Below are positions 1-7,184 of a stretch of 10,201 bases of DNA, in pieces. Positions within the stretch are counted from its first letter, which is position 1. Each line of letters starts with the position of its first letter. The stretch covers positions 1 to 10,201 of the forward strand of contig CAYHPW010000079.1 of assembly GCA_964358645.1 (NCBI GenBank), given 5' to 3'. The position numbers and the translations under genes are program-made. A model generated the notes under the pieces. That model was not told the origin of the DNA, searched no databases, and saw only the letters and a list, made by a program, of their open reading frames with translations. Origin of the DNA: JBBTDV01 sp038042605. GTDB lineage: Bacteria > Bdellovibrionota > UBA1018.

Positions 1-54
1 TAGTTCTCGGTGCTCAAACCCACGTTTCGTCAGGCCTAATTACGCAACAACGCC
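1..54 (-). mobile_element. End of an IS5/IS903-like insertion sequence (partial)
   Basis: Read on the minus strand, positions 54 to 35 give GGCGTTGTTGCGTAATTAGG. From memory this resembles the terminal inverted repeats of IS903-group IS5 elements, which begin GGCTTTGTTG followed by an AT-rich stretch. The element would extend leftwards out of the window, so neither the transposase nor the second inverted repeat can be seen. The expected target duplication would start at 55 and cannot be checked here. The call rests only on end-sequence resemblance. Confidence 0.4.
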
Positions 55-114
55 ATGTAGTCGGTCTGCTCATATGTTGTTGCTGTATCAAGGGCCGTCC
101 CATCTGGTCCGCAA

Positions 115-609
115 ATGGGGGCGTACTGGGGTGGCTTCAAGACATTTTCTGAAGCTGTTCAGGCCGGGTACGACTTCTTGAATTCGTTTCAGGGATTTGC
201 GGCCGAGGATCTGCTAAAGGAAGATGGATTTCATGCAGAAATTCTTCCACCTGGACAGTTTTCCTGTCCTTATCACTTCCATCATTCCGAGGAAGAACTC
301 TTCCTTGTTTTGGAAGGTAAGGCAATGCTTCGACAGGCGAATCGTTTCCGTGAAGTCTCGAAGGGCGATCTGATTTTTTTCACAAACAGTTCCGATGGCG
401 CGCACCAATTTTATAATCACAGCCATCAACCCTTTAGGTTCTTGGCTCTCTCGACAATGGATGACTTCGAGGTGTGCGAGTATCCGGATTCAAAGAAAAT
501 TAACGTTACGAAGATCAAGAAGGTTTTTCAAGGTGGAACTGATGTTGACTATTTGAAGGACGAGGAAAATCCATCTAGGTTTTGGCCTAAAGAACATCTT
601 AGAAACTGA
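115..609 (+). CDS. Cupin-domain protein (cupin_2 type)
   Basis: This 164-residue protein has a single cupin beta-barrel. Motif 1 is visible around residues 47-68: PPG, then HFH at 54-56, glutamates at 59-61 and G68. Motif 2 is around 84-101, with G84, H97 and N101. These are the usual metal-binding positions (two His, Glu, His). Conserved cupin sequence starts near residue 40; the first 35 residues have no recognisable motif. ATG 115 is the first in-frame start after a TAG at 58, but it lacks a clear ribosome binding site. It lies only 60 bases from a putative insertion-sequence end, so the 5' end may have been altered. Cupins of this kind range from sugar isomerases to dioxygenases and small-molecule sensors, and the substrate cannot be told from the sequence. 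No partner gene is evident. Confidence 0.8.
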   Translation: MGAYWGGFKTFSEAVQAGYDFLNSFQGFAAEDLLKEDGFHAEILPPGQFSCPYHFHHSEEELFLVLEGKAMLRQANRFREVSKGDLIFFTNSSDGAHQFYNHSHQPFRFLALSTMDDFEVCEYPDSKKINVTKIKKVFQGGTDVDYLKDEENPSRFWPKEHLRN

Positions 610-685
610 CAGCAATCCATTTATAACGAATCTGTAAGCTCAAATCTATTTTTTATCGGCAAGATTCTGTGACAAAAAACTAGGC

Positions 686-700
686 AAAAAAAAAAAAAAA
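686..700 (+). repeat. Homopolymer run of 15 A upstream of the cheY-like gene
   Basis: Fifteen consecutive A residues lie 17 bases before the ATG at 718 and just before an in-frame TTG at 703. No Shine-Dalgarno sequence is seen nearby. A run this long is prone to slippage during replication and transcription. Its place in the leader could affect expression of the response regulator, but that effect is inferred. Confidence 0.9.
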
Positions 701-717
701 TATTGTACATTTTTAAT

Positions 718-1125
718 ATGTTCCCAGATGAGACTGTAGTTTTAATAGTAGATGACATGGCATCAATGAGAAAAGCTTTAGTCAACATCATAAAAGACTT
801 CGGTTTAACAAATGTTATTGAAGCACAAAACGGCTCGGAGGCAATCGTGGTCTTAAACAGCCAGTATAAAGCCGGCGCACCAATCGGCCTCGTGCTTTGT
901 GACTGGCACATGCCCGGTATGAGTGGACTTGATTTGTTGAAGAGCATTCGCGAAAGAGATGAGTTCAAGACCCTGCCATTCCTAATGGTCACTGCTGAAA
1001 ATGACCAGAGTAAAATCATCGAGGCGATAAAATGTGGTGTTAACAATTATCTGGTCAAACCCTTTGCACCTGCTGACGTAAAAGTTAAGCTTGCTGAGAC
1101 TTGGATGAAGTCCAAGCACTTATAG
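718..1125 (+). CDS. Single-domain CheY-like response regulator
   Basis: This is a 135-residue receiver domain with no output domain. All catalytic positions are present: acidic pair D12 and D13 (LIVDD), phospho-acceptor D62 (LVLCDWHMPGMSG), T92 (MVTAEN) and K114 (YLVKPF). Length and spacing match chemotaxis CheY, with D62 corresponding to D57 of E. coli CheY. It should accept phosphate from a histidine kinase such as CheA and signal by protein contact, for instance at the flagellar switch, but no kinase or chemotaxis gene is in the window. An in-frame TTG at 703 would add five residues; ATG 718 is preferred because MFP directly before the first strand is a familiar CheY start. Its stop at 1123-1125 abuts a decayed ATPase gene, so it is probably monocistronic. 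The leader carries a 15-A run instead of a ribosome binding site. Confidence 0.88.
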   Translation: MFPDETVVLIVDDMASMRKALVNIIKDFGLTNVIEAQNGSEAIVVLNSQYKAGAPIGLVLCDWHMPGMSGLDLLKSIRERDEFKTLPFLMVTAENDQSKIIEAIKCGVNNYLVKPFAPADVKVKLAETWMKSKHL

Positions 1126-1760
1126 ATCGCAATAAGAACATTCGGTTTATATTGACCGGAAGCAGTGCCAGAAAACTGAAACGTGGACGGGGGAACTTAT
1201 TGGCTGGCAGGGCATTGGTGTACTCACTAGACCCGCTTGTTTACCCAGATCGGCAGTGACTGCGGGATACCACCACGAACAATCCATGACCATTTTCTTA
1301 TTTTACAAGATACGCTTATCGGTAAGTTGGTCGGTTGTTTCCAAAAAAGCAAAAAAAGGAAACCTGTCGCAACGGCCAAGTTTTATTTTTTTGATATAGG
1401 TGTTGTTAATGGCCTGACCGGGAGATTTGAGCTCACAGCCGGGACGCCGGAGTATGGGAAGGCCTTAGAGCACTTGATTTTGCTCGAACTGCAGGCCTAC
1501 CTGGACTATCGCAGTCCAGGTTGTGAGCTGTTTTATTGGAGAAGTCAGAGCAAGGCGGGAGGAATGTCGGGATCGCAGTGAAAGCCAAAAAAAACGTGCC
1601 CGACCGTGGTCTGACTGGACTGCGAGCACTTAGTGAGGAGAATCTGCTTAAACGGAAAATAGTTGTATCACTTGAAAAAGAACCCAGAAAAACCGATGAT
1701 GAGATCGAGATTCTCCCGATGGCCGTATTTCTGGAACTCTTATGGGCTGATGAGTTGTAA
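1126..1760 (+). pseudogene. Remnant of a DUF4143-type AAA ATPase gene (three fragments)
   Basis: Three pieces in two frames together follow the order of the AAA/DUF4143 family, often annotated as ATP-binding protein. Piece A (about 1125-1259) carries RFILTGSSARKLKRG and LLAGRA, the segment after Walker B. Piece B (1237 to about 1560) starts abruptly at the SDCGIPPRT helix and continues through DTLIG, KFYFFDIGVVN, GKALEHLILLEL and YWRSQS, all typical of DUF4143. Piece C (about 1560-1760) returns to the frame of piece A with VGIAVKAK, GLRALSEE, KRKIVVSLE and a normal end near ELLWADEL. The N-terminal third with Walker A and B is absent. A block of roughly 100 residues is missing between A and B, as estimated from the usual family layout, and a frameshift with a short loss separates B and C. 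No functional ATPase can be made from it. Intact members are commonly scattered on mobile or accessory DNA. Confidence 0.82.
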
Positions 1761-1843
1761 GAATTTGATGTTAAACTTGGCTGCCATAGCCTGCATATAA
1801 GCACGCATTGTGTCTTGCCAGTGTAAGAAGTACAATCTGTTCA

Positions 1844-2326
1844 ATGGCACTTTTACGCGAAACATTTTTTCTGCGAAGCTTTGGGTTTTTAAAGATCCCT
1901 TTGCTTTTTTATCTCTCGCCGGTGGTTGAGGAACTAACCGCCAAACGGTGCGTGATCCGCATCCCACTTCGATGGAGAAGCAAGAATCATCTTGGATCAA
2001 TGTATTTCGGAGCCTTAGCTGCTGGAGCTGACTGCGCAGGTGGATTCATGGCCATGCGACTCATACACGATGAAGAGAAAAAATCAGGCAAGACAATCTC
2101 GCTTGTTTTTAAGGATTTTAAAGCAGAGTTCATTAAGCGCCCGGAAAGCGATGTCTACTTCGTGTGCGATGATGGGCAAGCTATTCGCGATCTAGTTGAT
2201 CGCACACTACAAAGTTTGGATCGGCAGTATCTCAATGTTCATATACAAGCCAGTGTTAAAGATCTTGAACAGCCAGAGAACCTATGCGCCCGTTTTAAGC
2301 TTGGACTTTCGTTGAAGAGAAAATGA
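1844..2326 (+). CDS. Hotdog-fold DUF4442 / thioesterase-like protein
   Basis: This 160-residue protein matches the style of the DUF4442 family, related to PaaI-type acyl-CoA thioesterases. Signature segments are IPLLFYLSPVVEEL (about 18-31), VIRIPLRWRSKNHLGSMYFG (about 37-56), the following GADCAGG in the central helix, LVFKDFKAEFIKRPESDV, and the closing ARFKLGLSLKRK strand. The N-H-x-G-S segment and the helix acidic residue lie where hotdog thioesterases bind acyl-thioester. The physiological substrate of the family is not established. I chose ATG 1844 because MALLRETFFLRSFGFLKIPL fits the family N-terminus; an in-frame TTG at 1808 would add 12 residues without family resemblance. It follows the ATPase remnant and precedes a 24-base inverted repeat, so it is likely transcribed alone. 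Length is complete, with no sign of damage. Confidence 0.78.
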   Translation: MALLRETFFLRSFGFLKIPLLFYLSPVVEELTAKRCVIRIPLRWRSKNHLGSMYFGALAAGADCAGGFMAMRLIHDEEKKSGKTISLVFKDFKAEFIKRPESDVYFVCDDGQAIRDLVDRTLQSLDRQYLNVHIQASVKDLEQPENLCARFKLGLSLKRK

Positions 2327-2333
2327 TCCCTCC

Positions 2334-2357
2334 TAATTAACGCTACGCGTTTAATTA
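2334..2357. repeat. Inverted repeat, possible transcript-end hairpin
   Basis: TAATTAACGC (2334-2343), a TAC loop, then GCGTTTAATTA (2347-2357) form a near-perfect stem with one bulged base. It lies eight bases after the DUF4442 stop codon and may stabilise or end that transcript. It lacks the GC-rich stem and T-run of a standard intrinsic terminator. Confidence 0.45.
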
Positions 2358-2408
2358 ATATAAATAATCTGCTGACATACGCGCCATTGCGAGCTATTAA
2401 GTGCGACT

Positions 2409-3002
2409 ATGAAAAAACTTTATCTAGTTAGCCTAGTGGTTCTGGTTTTTGTTTCTACAGTCAGCGCACAAAATGCGAACTCAATGGATATCCGAGCGAC
2501 GAACTGTGAAGTGTTTATAGATAAGGTAGGCGTGTATCATGCCTTTAACCCGCAGTGGGGCGAAGCAATTGCCGCGCAGTTTTATGTAAAAACAATCAAT
2601 GATCGTCTTGACGGCAAAGTTAAGAAGGTTGGTTTCTATGCCCAAACCAGGCACGCAAAGACGGGCGGTGTAATGATTGACTGGCGGGAATTTACGTCTT
2701 TCCCGTTTGAAGGAGCCACCGATTACTTTGAATTTTTTTTGAAAGATTTTAGAACGGACGCTACTTGGACCTTCCCGCATGAATTTGAAGGCGCATTTTT
2801 TGTGGAAACCGAAAATGGTACGCGATACTGGGCCAACACATCAGTAGGTGGTAATTTCGTGATTAACCCAGACCTGGTAAAAAGAATCGAGCAAGCCACT
2901 GGCAGGCAGTATGGTGATAAACACGGCGGAAACTTTAAGGTGCGTCAATTGCCAAAAACCGCGGATTTCTTCCAAGAACTTAATCCGTGGCAGTGCCGCT
3001 AG
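2409..3002 (+). CDS. Secreted protein of unknown function
   Basis: I do not recognise a family. The 197-residue product opens with MKKLYLVSLVVLVFVSTVSA, a textbook Sec signal peptide with probable cleavage after VSA at residue 20. The mature part (about 177 residues) is rich in aromatic residues and in alternating hydrophobic segments such as AAQFYVKTI, KKVGFYAQT, DYFEFFLKDF and GAFFVETENG, suggesting a beta-sandwich. Only two cysteines remain after cleavage, one near residue 34 and one at the second-last position, so a disulfide tying the ends together is possible. It ends with NPWQCR. There is no lipobox, so it is probably soluble in the periplasm or released. No strong ribosome binding site precedes ATG 2409, but the signal peptide supports that start. 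It stands alone and converges with the minus-strand gene ending at 3026, with no clear terminator between them. Confidence 0.75.
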   Translation: MKKLYLVSLVVLVFVSTVSAQNANSMDIRATNCEVFIDKVGVYHAFNPQWGEAIAAQFYVKTINDRLDGKVKKVGFYAQTRHAKTGGVMIDWREFTSFPFEGATDYFEFFLKDFRTDATWTFPHEFEGAFFVETENGTRYWANTSVGGNFVINPDLVKRIEQATGRQYGDKHGGNFKVRQLPKTADFFQELNPWQCR

Positions 3003-3025
3003 AAATCAACGCGAGTCAGGTATAT

Positions 3026-4522
3026 TTATTTTTCAAGTTTTACTCCAAGAGAGCGCAAAACTTTTTCGTAGATTCCTGAATCAAGCAGAAAATCTCTCAT
3101 TATGGTGTTGATATGGGTATCAAGATCGGTGATTTTTGGATCCGTTTCATTTAGCCGAGTAAGAGCCCGGTTTTGTTCTATCGCTATCATTTTTTGAATC
3201 ACAGGATCATTAAAAAATAGCGGGTCTTTCGACCAGTCGTGAATAAGCATTTTTAGTTCTGTATGATTCTCACCTGATTTCTTAAGCTTATTGAAGGCTA
3301 ATTCAGGATGGTTAGGTGTTTTATCCCATAACTGCACCCAGTCTTTATTGTACCACGCGTCGCCGAGTAAGCGTGGTACATCGGTTATTGAGCCTGTACT
3401 GCGGCTTTTTATCCATGCTTCCATTTGCTCTTTGGGAACACCAAATTCGTTACGTACCATTGCGTATTGAAGTGCATTTAGTACGTTTTTAACCAACGCT
3501 GGATCGGACCTTCTACTAATCGAACGGAATTCGGTACCCCACAAATTTGGCGAATCATACGTATCATGGCCGCGCATTCCTACCCAAGCAATTTTTACAT
3601 AACCATCATGTTTGTTTAGTATAACTCCACGGCCTATGTTTAAAAAATATCTGGTCACATTGCTTAGTATATAAGGCATTAGTGAACCAAAATACCGTAT
3701 GCCATCAGGGCCTTCTCTGGTTTTAATCGAGTTACCATCTTGAACTATCGTAATGGCTTCGGCAGCTAGGTTTGCTCTACGAAAAAAATCGGCAATTATG
3801 GCGGCTCTTAATTCCGGCTCAGCCCGTAACCATTCGACTGGAAGTGGCGCCACGATATGTATGTGTTGATGATTTCGCGGAATACCAAGACCTTTTAGTA
3901 ATACCCAAGCATCATTGCTTAGTTCACCAGCTGGTTTGTTGGCTCTAAAGTGCAGTTCAACACCGATGACATTCTCAACCGCGTTTAGGCCGCTGTATTC
4001 CACATTCCCAAGAAATTTGGAAACATCCACTTCATGAGCGCCAGGTTTATATTCATTTCCCATAAATATAGTAGGTTTAGTAAAGATTAATTTTACTTTT
4101 TTACGAGCTACTATGCCGTGGATTTGTCGATCAATTAAAAAATTTTGTTTACGTTGTTTTGAGATTTCTCTAAGCAGCATTATCTGCATTTCTGGTGTGA
4201 GGTCATCCCAATTAAGTTCGGTTGCCTTGGTAATATGTGGAAATTTATTGCTGGCCCATTTTAATAACCATGCTGGTAGTGTCTCTCCGTTCTGTAGCAA
4301 TCCATCCAGTTTATTATTTGTTGTGGTCAGTAGTTTTAAAAAAGTCGGTGGGTGGGACGGTAACTCAGTACCCAACTCAAGCTCGACTGCTGAATCATGC
4401 TGTGGCTCTATAATTGAATTAAGCGCAGTAAGAATACATGATTTCGCTGCGTAGGCGGTTACCGAACATAACCATAGCGAGATTAGAATAAATATTTTTT
4501 GTATAAATATGTTAAATGGCAC
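3026..4522 (-). CDS. Exported 498-residue protein, possibly amidoligase-like
   Basis: The gene starts with GTG at 4522, about 12 bases after AGGGA. Residues 1-26 form a signal peptide or membrane anchor (hydrophobic IFILISLWLCSV, then AYA). No family is certain. The middle holds GVELHFR (187-193), NHQHIHIVAPLP (217-228), a DG segment (262-263), ILNKHDGYVK (301-310), WVGMRGHD (313-320) and WGTEFRSISRR (328-338). The order G-x-E, then H-x-H, then E-F-R recalls amidoligases with a glutamine-synthetase fold, where these residues bind metal-ATP and substrate. That resemblance is by eye and weak, and export would put the enzyme away from ATP. The C-terminal third is helical and charged with no motif. 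It is the last gene of the tsaC-murF run, 64 bases after the murF stop, which hints at a cell-wall role. A periplasmic enzyme or structural protein of a new family is equally possible. Confidence 0.72.
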   Translation of the reverse strand: MPFNIFIQKIFILISLWLCSVTAYAAKSCILTALNSIIEPQHDSAVELELGTELPSHPPTFLKLLTTTNNKLDGLLQNGETLPAWLLKWASNKFPHITKATELNWDDLTPEMQIMLLREISKQRKQNFLIDRQIHGIVARKKVKLIFTKPTIFMGNEYKPGAHEVDVSKFLGNVEYSGLNAVENVIGVELHFRANKPAGELSNDAWVLLKGLGIPRNHQHIHIVAPLPVEWLRAEPELRAAIIADFFRRANLAAEAITIVQDGNSIKTREGPDGIRYFGSLMPYILSNVTRYFLNIGRGVILNKHDGYVKIAWVGMRGHDTYDSPNLWGTEFRSISRRSDPALVKNVLNALQYAMVRNEFGVPKEQMEAWIKSRSTGSITDVPRLLGDAWYNKDWVQLWDKTPNHPELAFNKLKKSGENHTELKMLIHDWSKDPLFFNDPVIQKMIAIEQNRALTRLNETDPKITDLDTHINTIMRDFLLDSGIYEKVLRSLGVKLEK

Positions 4523-4586
4523 AAAGCATTTCTTTCCCTAATATTATCGGTAAATTAATGAATGAACCTGATTTGGCAGTGATGCA

Positions 4587-6026
4587 TTATGTGGGGGTGT
4601 TAACTGCTTTCCATACCTCTTCCATTTTCATCCCGCGTGAACCCTTGATTAAAACACAGTCATTGCTCTTTAAGTATTTAAGAAGATAGGTACTTAAATC
4701 GGCATGTGAGTTAAAATGGAACACTTGCCTGCCAGCTGGTGTGGCTGAAAGTTCGTCAAAAAGCCACCGCATTCGTTTTCCAAGAAGTAGTATGTTTTGA
4801 ATATTGGACTTGTTTATATTTTTGGCGATAGCCCGGTGGAAGTACTCCTCATCGGATCCAAGTTCCAGCATGTCTCCGAGACATGCCCAACGTAAAACAT
4901 CGCCATTGTTTGCGGCAAGTTCATCAAGAAGCTTTAACCCTGCCGCAACTGAGGCCGGGTTAGCGTTATAGTAATCACAAATGACGGTGACCCCAGTCGG
5001 AAGATGCATTATCTCTGAGCGTCCCTCAGGTGGCACGAAGCTAGATAAACCTCGAATTATTTCCTTGGGCGTAAGACTGAGTTTTAACGCCGCCGCCAGC
5101 GCGCCAAGAAGATTGCTCGCATTGTGCGCTCCGGACATCGGCAGCGGGACTGTAAAATCAGTGAGCCCTAGGCCTTGGCAGCGTAGTTCTGGTTTTCTAG
5201 ATTTCTGTAGCGTTCCAACCAGTATATCATCCGATGAATGTACTGCAGATGTTACGTCGGCAAGTGAAAACCCTATTCTGTCAACGTCAATGGACGAAAA
5301 ATATGGACTTAACCATTCGTCGTTAAGATTAATAACAGCCACTCCGTTGCTATTAGCTGTATAAGAAAGCGCTAACGCCTCTTCTTTTGCAACGTTTTCA
5401 ATGCTGCCAAGTTTTTCTAGATGCTCTGGCGCGACCGTCGTAACCAGACTCATTGTTGGGGCGACCAACTCGAGATGCTTCTCCATGGCGCCTGGCTCAT
5501 CTATGCCGATCTCAATGACTGCTGCTTCGTGATCCGCGCTAAGTTCCAGTAGAGTCATCGGAATTCCAACGAAGCCGTTCCGGCTGCCCTTCGTTTTAAG
5601 TATGCGAGTCCATTTGCTGGATAAAACAGCAGCCAGGATTTCCTTTGTGGTTGTCTTGCCAACGCTGCCGGCTATTGCAACGATCGGAATTTTAAATTGC
5701 CTTCGCCACGCCATGGCCAGCGATCGGTAGGCTTCTAACGTGTCTCTTACGGTGAAAAAAAACACACTGCTTAGCTTAGATAATTTTTCAGGCAGCAGCT
5801 TTTCAGATGAATAAATTATTCCTGTGGCACCGGATTTTATGGCTGCTTCTATGAAGTCATGGCCATCAAATTTCTCACCTTTAAGAGCTAAGAACAGGCA
5901 ACCTTTGTGTTTAGATACTTCCCGCGAATCTGTGATTACGCTTGAAAAAATGTGATCACGCTTTTTCGTCGTATTCGCGCTGATTACTGGTACGCCAAGA
6001 ACACTTGTAACAAAATCAAGTGTCAT
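4587..6026 (-). CDS. murF: MurF, UDP-MurNAc-tripeptide:D-Ala-D-Ala ligase
   Basis: MurF adds D-alanyl-D-alanine to UDP-MurNAc-tripeptide in the cytoplasm, the last step of the soluble peptidoglycan precursor pathway, using ATP. Visible marks, numbered from ATG 6026 (479 residues): VITDSR at 30-35, LFLALKGEKFDGHDF at 44-58, P-loop GSVGKTTTKE at 120-129, EIGIDEPG at 172-179, VAPEHLEKLGSIENVAKEE at 198-216 with the lysine (214) that is carbamoylated in Mur ligases, HNASN at 301-305, EGRSE at 334-338, DYYNANPAS at 351-359, LGDMLELG at 383-390 and KGSRGMKMEE at 461-470. All three Mur-ligase domains are complete. The usual GNxNN segment reads GSRNG here (147-151). I chose ATG 6026 by matching the distance to VTDTR in E. 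coli MurF. ATG 6059, with AGTGGA just upstream, or TTG 6080 would add 11 or 18 residues. It follows tsaC closely and lies outside a dcw cluster. Confidence 0.95.
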   Translation of the reverse strand: MTLDFVTSVLGVPVISANTTKKRDHIFSSVITDSREVSKHKGCLFLALKGEKFDGHDFIEAAIKSGATGIIYSSEKLLPEKLSKLSSVFFFTVRDTLEAYRSLAMAWRRQFKIPIVAIAGSVGKTTTKEILAAVLSSKWTRILKTKGSRNGFVGIPMTLLELSADHEAAVIEIGIDEPGAMEKHLELVAPTMSLVTTVAPEHLEKLGSIENVAKEEALALSYTANSNGVAVINLNDEWLSPYFSSIDVDRIGFSLADVTSAVHSSDDILVGTLQKSRKPELRCQGLGLTDFTVPLPMSGAHNASNLLGALAAALKLSLTPKEIIRGLSSFVPPEGRSEIMHLPTGVTVICDYYNANPASVAAGLKLLDELAANNGDVLRWACLGDMLELGSDEEYFHRAIAKNINKSNIQNILLLGKRMRWLFDELSATPAGRQVFHFNSHADLSTYLLKYLKSNDCVLIKGSRGMKMEEVWKAVNTPT

Positions 6027-6089
6027 AGCTGGCTGATTTGTTTTCCTCTTGGCGCACATGAATCCACTGTAGCATGACAAAGACCGCGT

Positions 6090-7184
6090 TTACAAAAATA
6101 CCCTATGCGCTGCCCTTGCTAGCCGGTCCTGGATAGCAAGGCCTATACCTTCGTTTACCGGGCTTTGCTCAGCGAAGATCAACATGGCGTTAGATTCATC
6201 AAGACCGCGGATGGCTGAAAAAAGATTATGTGCCGCTTCCCTGATATCGCCACTCGGGCTAAGACATTGGCAAATCACGGGATGGTTCGACAATTTTTCA
6301 AAAATATCTTTCGCTCTAGCTACGTCACCAGAAAAAATCAGCAGCCCTATTTTTGCCGCAGGACCAATGCCTGCCTCTTTTATCCGCCTCACAACGAAAT
6401 CAGCTACCGGATATGGCAGAAGGTAAAGTGGCTTTGTTGGAGCGTAATGGCTTGGCAGCATGCCGGGGGCCATGGGTGGAGAGCCAACTTTGCTGGCATG
6501 CGACTCATAAACCCTCATCCCGCTCACTTCTTCTAACTCTTGTTTTGATACACCGCCTGGTCTTAATAGCCAGATACTGGAAGAAGACACATCGACATCA
6601 AAAGCCACGATTGTTGATTCAATCCCGATGGAACTTTTTCCGCCATCAAGTATGAATTCGATTTTTTCACCAAGCTCGCTTAAAACATCCGCAGCACAGG
6701 TGGGACTTATGCGGCCAAAGCGATTAGCGCTAGGGGCTGCTAGAGGCATCACCACACGATGAAGCAAAGTTTGAGCGACCGGGTGACTGGGCATACGGAT
6801 CGCGACCGTCGGCAGGCCGCTTGTTACCAGGTCAGGCACTTTTTGGCTTTTTGGTAAAACAATCGTCAGCGGTCCTGGCCAGAAGTGGTCCATCAGCTTT
6901 TCAGCGGCCCGTGCCGCCGCCACCGGTATGTGTGATGATTCAATAAGACCGATTTTTTCAAGCGCCGTAAAATCAGACAACTCGCTAGACACATGGACAA
7001 TCAGCGGGTCGAATGTTGGCCTTTCCTTGGCTCCAAAAATCCTGCTGATTGCGTCTTTAATAAACACCCCTCCGCCAAGTCCATAGACCGTCTCGGTTGG
7101 AATAGCGGCCACTTCGCCCCGTAAAAGCGCTTTGGCGATCAGGTTAATGTTTTTGTCTGTTGGCTGTAAGATTTTTGCTGGCAT
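6090..7184 (-). CDS. tsaC: L-threonylcarbamoyladenylate synthase, Sua5 type
   Basis: This enzyme makes threonylcarbamoyl-AMP from threonine, bicarbonate and ATP, the first step of the t6A37 modification of ANN-decoding tRNAs. The 364-residue product has an N-terminal YrdC/TsaC domain with PTETVYGLGGGV (29-40), GAKERPTFDPLIVHV (51-65), HFWPGPLTIVLPK (100-112), VAIRMPSHP (127-135), LAAPSANRFGRISPT (148-162) and GIESTIV (187-193). A linker with PPMAPGMLPSHYAPTKPLYLL (236-256) leads into the C-terminal Sua5 Rossmann-like domain, as in long-form Sua5 rather than the roughly 190-residue TsaC. The conserved KxRP and SxN elements of the active site are intact. ATG 7184 starts MPAKILQPTD, fitting the family N-terminus; the ribosome binding site is weak. 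It heads a minus-strand run with murF and an exported protein. No other t6A gene (tsaB, tsaD, tsaE) is in view. Confidence 0.93.
   Translation of the reverse strand: MPAKILQPTDKNINLIAKALLRGEVAAIPTETVYGLGGGVFIKDAISRIFGAKERPTFDPLIVHVSSELSDFTALEKIGLIESSHIPVAAARAAEKLMDHFWPGPLTIVLPKSQKVPDLVTSGLPTVAIRMPSHPVAQTLLHRVVMPLAAPSANRFGRISPTCAADVLSELGEKIEFILDGGKSSIGIESTIVAFDVDVSSSSIWLLRPGGVSKQELEEVSGMRVYESHASKVGSPPMAPGMLPSHYAPTKPLYLLPYPVADFVVRRIKEAGIGPAAKIGLLIFSGDVARAKDIFEKLSNHPVICQCLSPSGDIREAAHNLFSAIRGLDESNAMLIFAEQSPVNEGIGLAIQDRLARAAHRVFL

Noticed and set aside
34..156. Minus-strand open frame of about 40 codons containing YAPICGPDG, reminiscent of a Kazal-type motif
   Set aside because: It has no start or ribosome site, only one cysteine, overlaps the cupin N-terminus antisense, and ends inside the putative insertion-sequence end. 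Too short to call.
621..1046. Minus-strand open frame of 141 codons opposite the cheY-like gene
   Set aside because: The plus strand encodes a complete receiver domain with all catalytic residues; the opposite frame has no recognisable protein features.
1740..2000. Minus-strand open frame ending near the ATPase remnant
   Set aside because: Mostly antisense to the DUF4442 gene, with no motif and no ribosome site.
4113..4454. Plus-strand open frame inside the 498-residue minus-strand gene
   Set aside because: Shadow frame; the minus-strand gene has a signal peptide and a continuous coding pattern.
6060..6080. TTG 6080 as the murF start
   Set aside because: It would add 18 residues with no counterpart in MurF proteins and no ribosome site; ATG 6026 or 6059 fits better.
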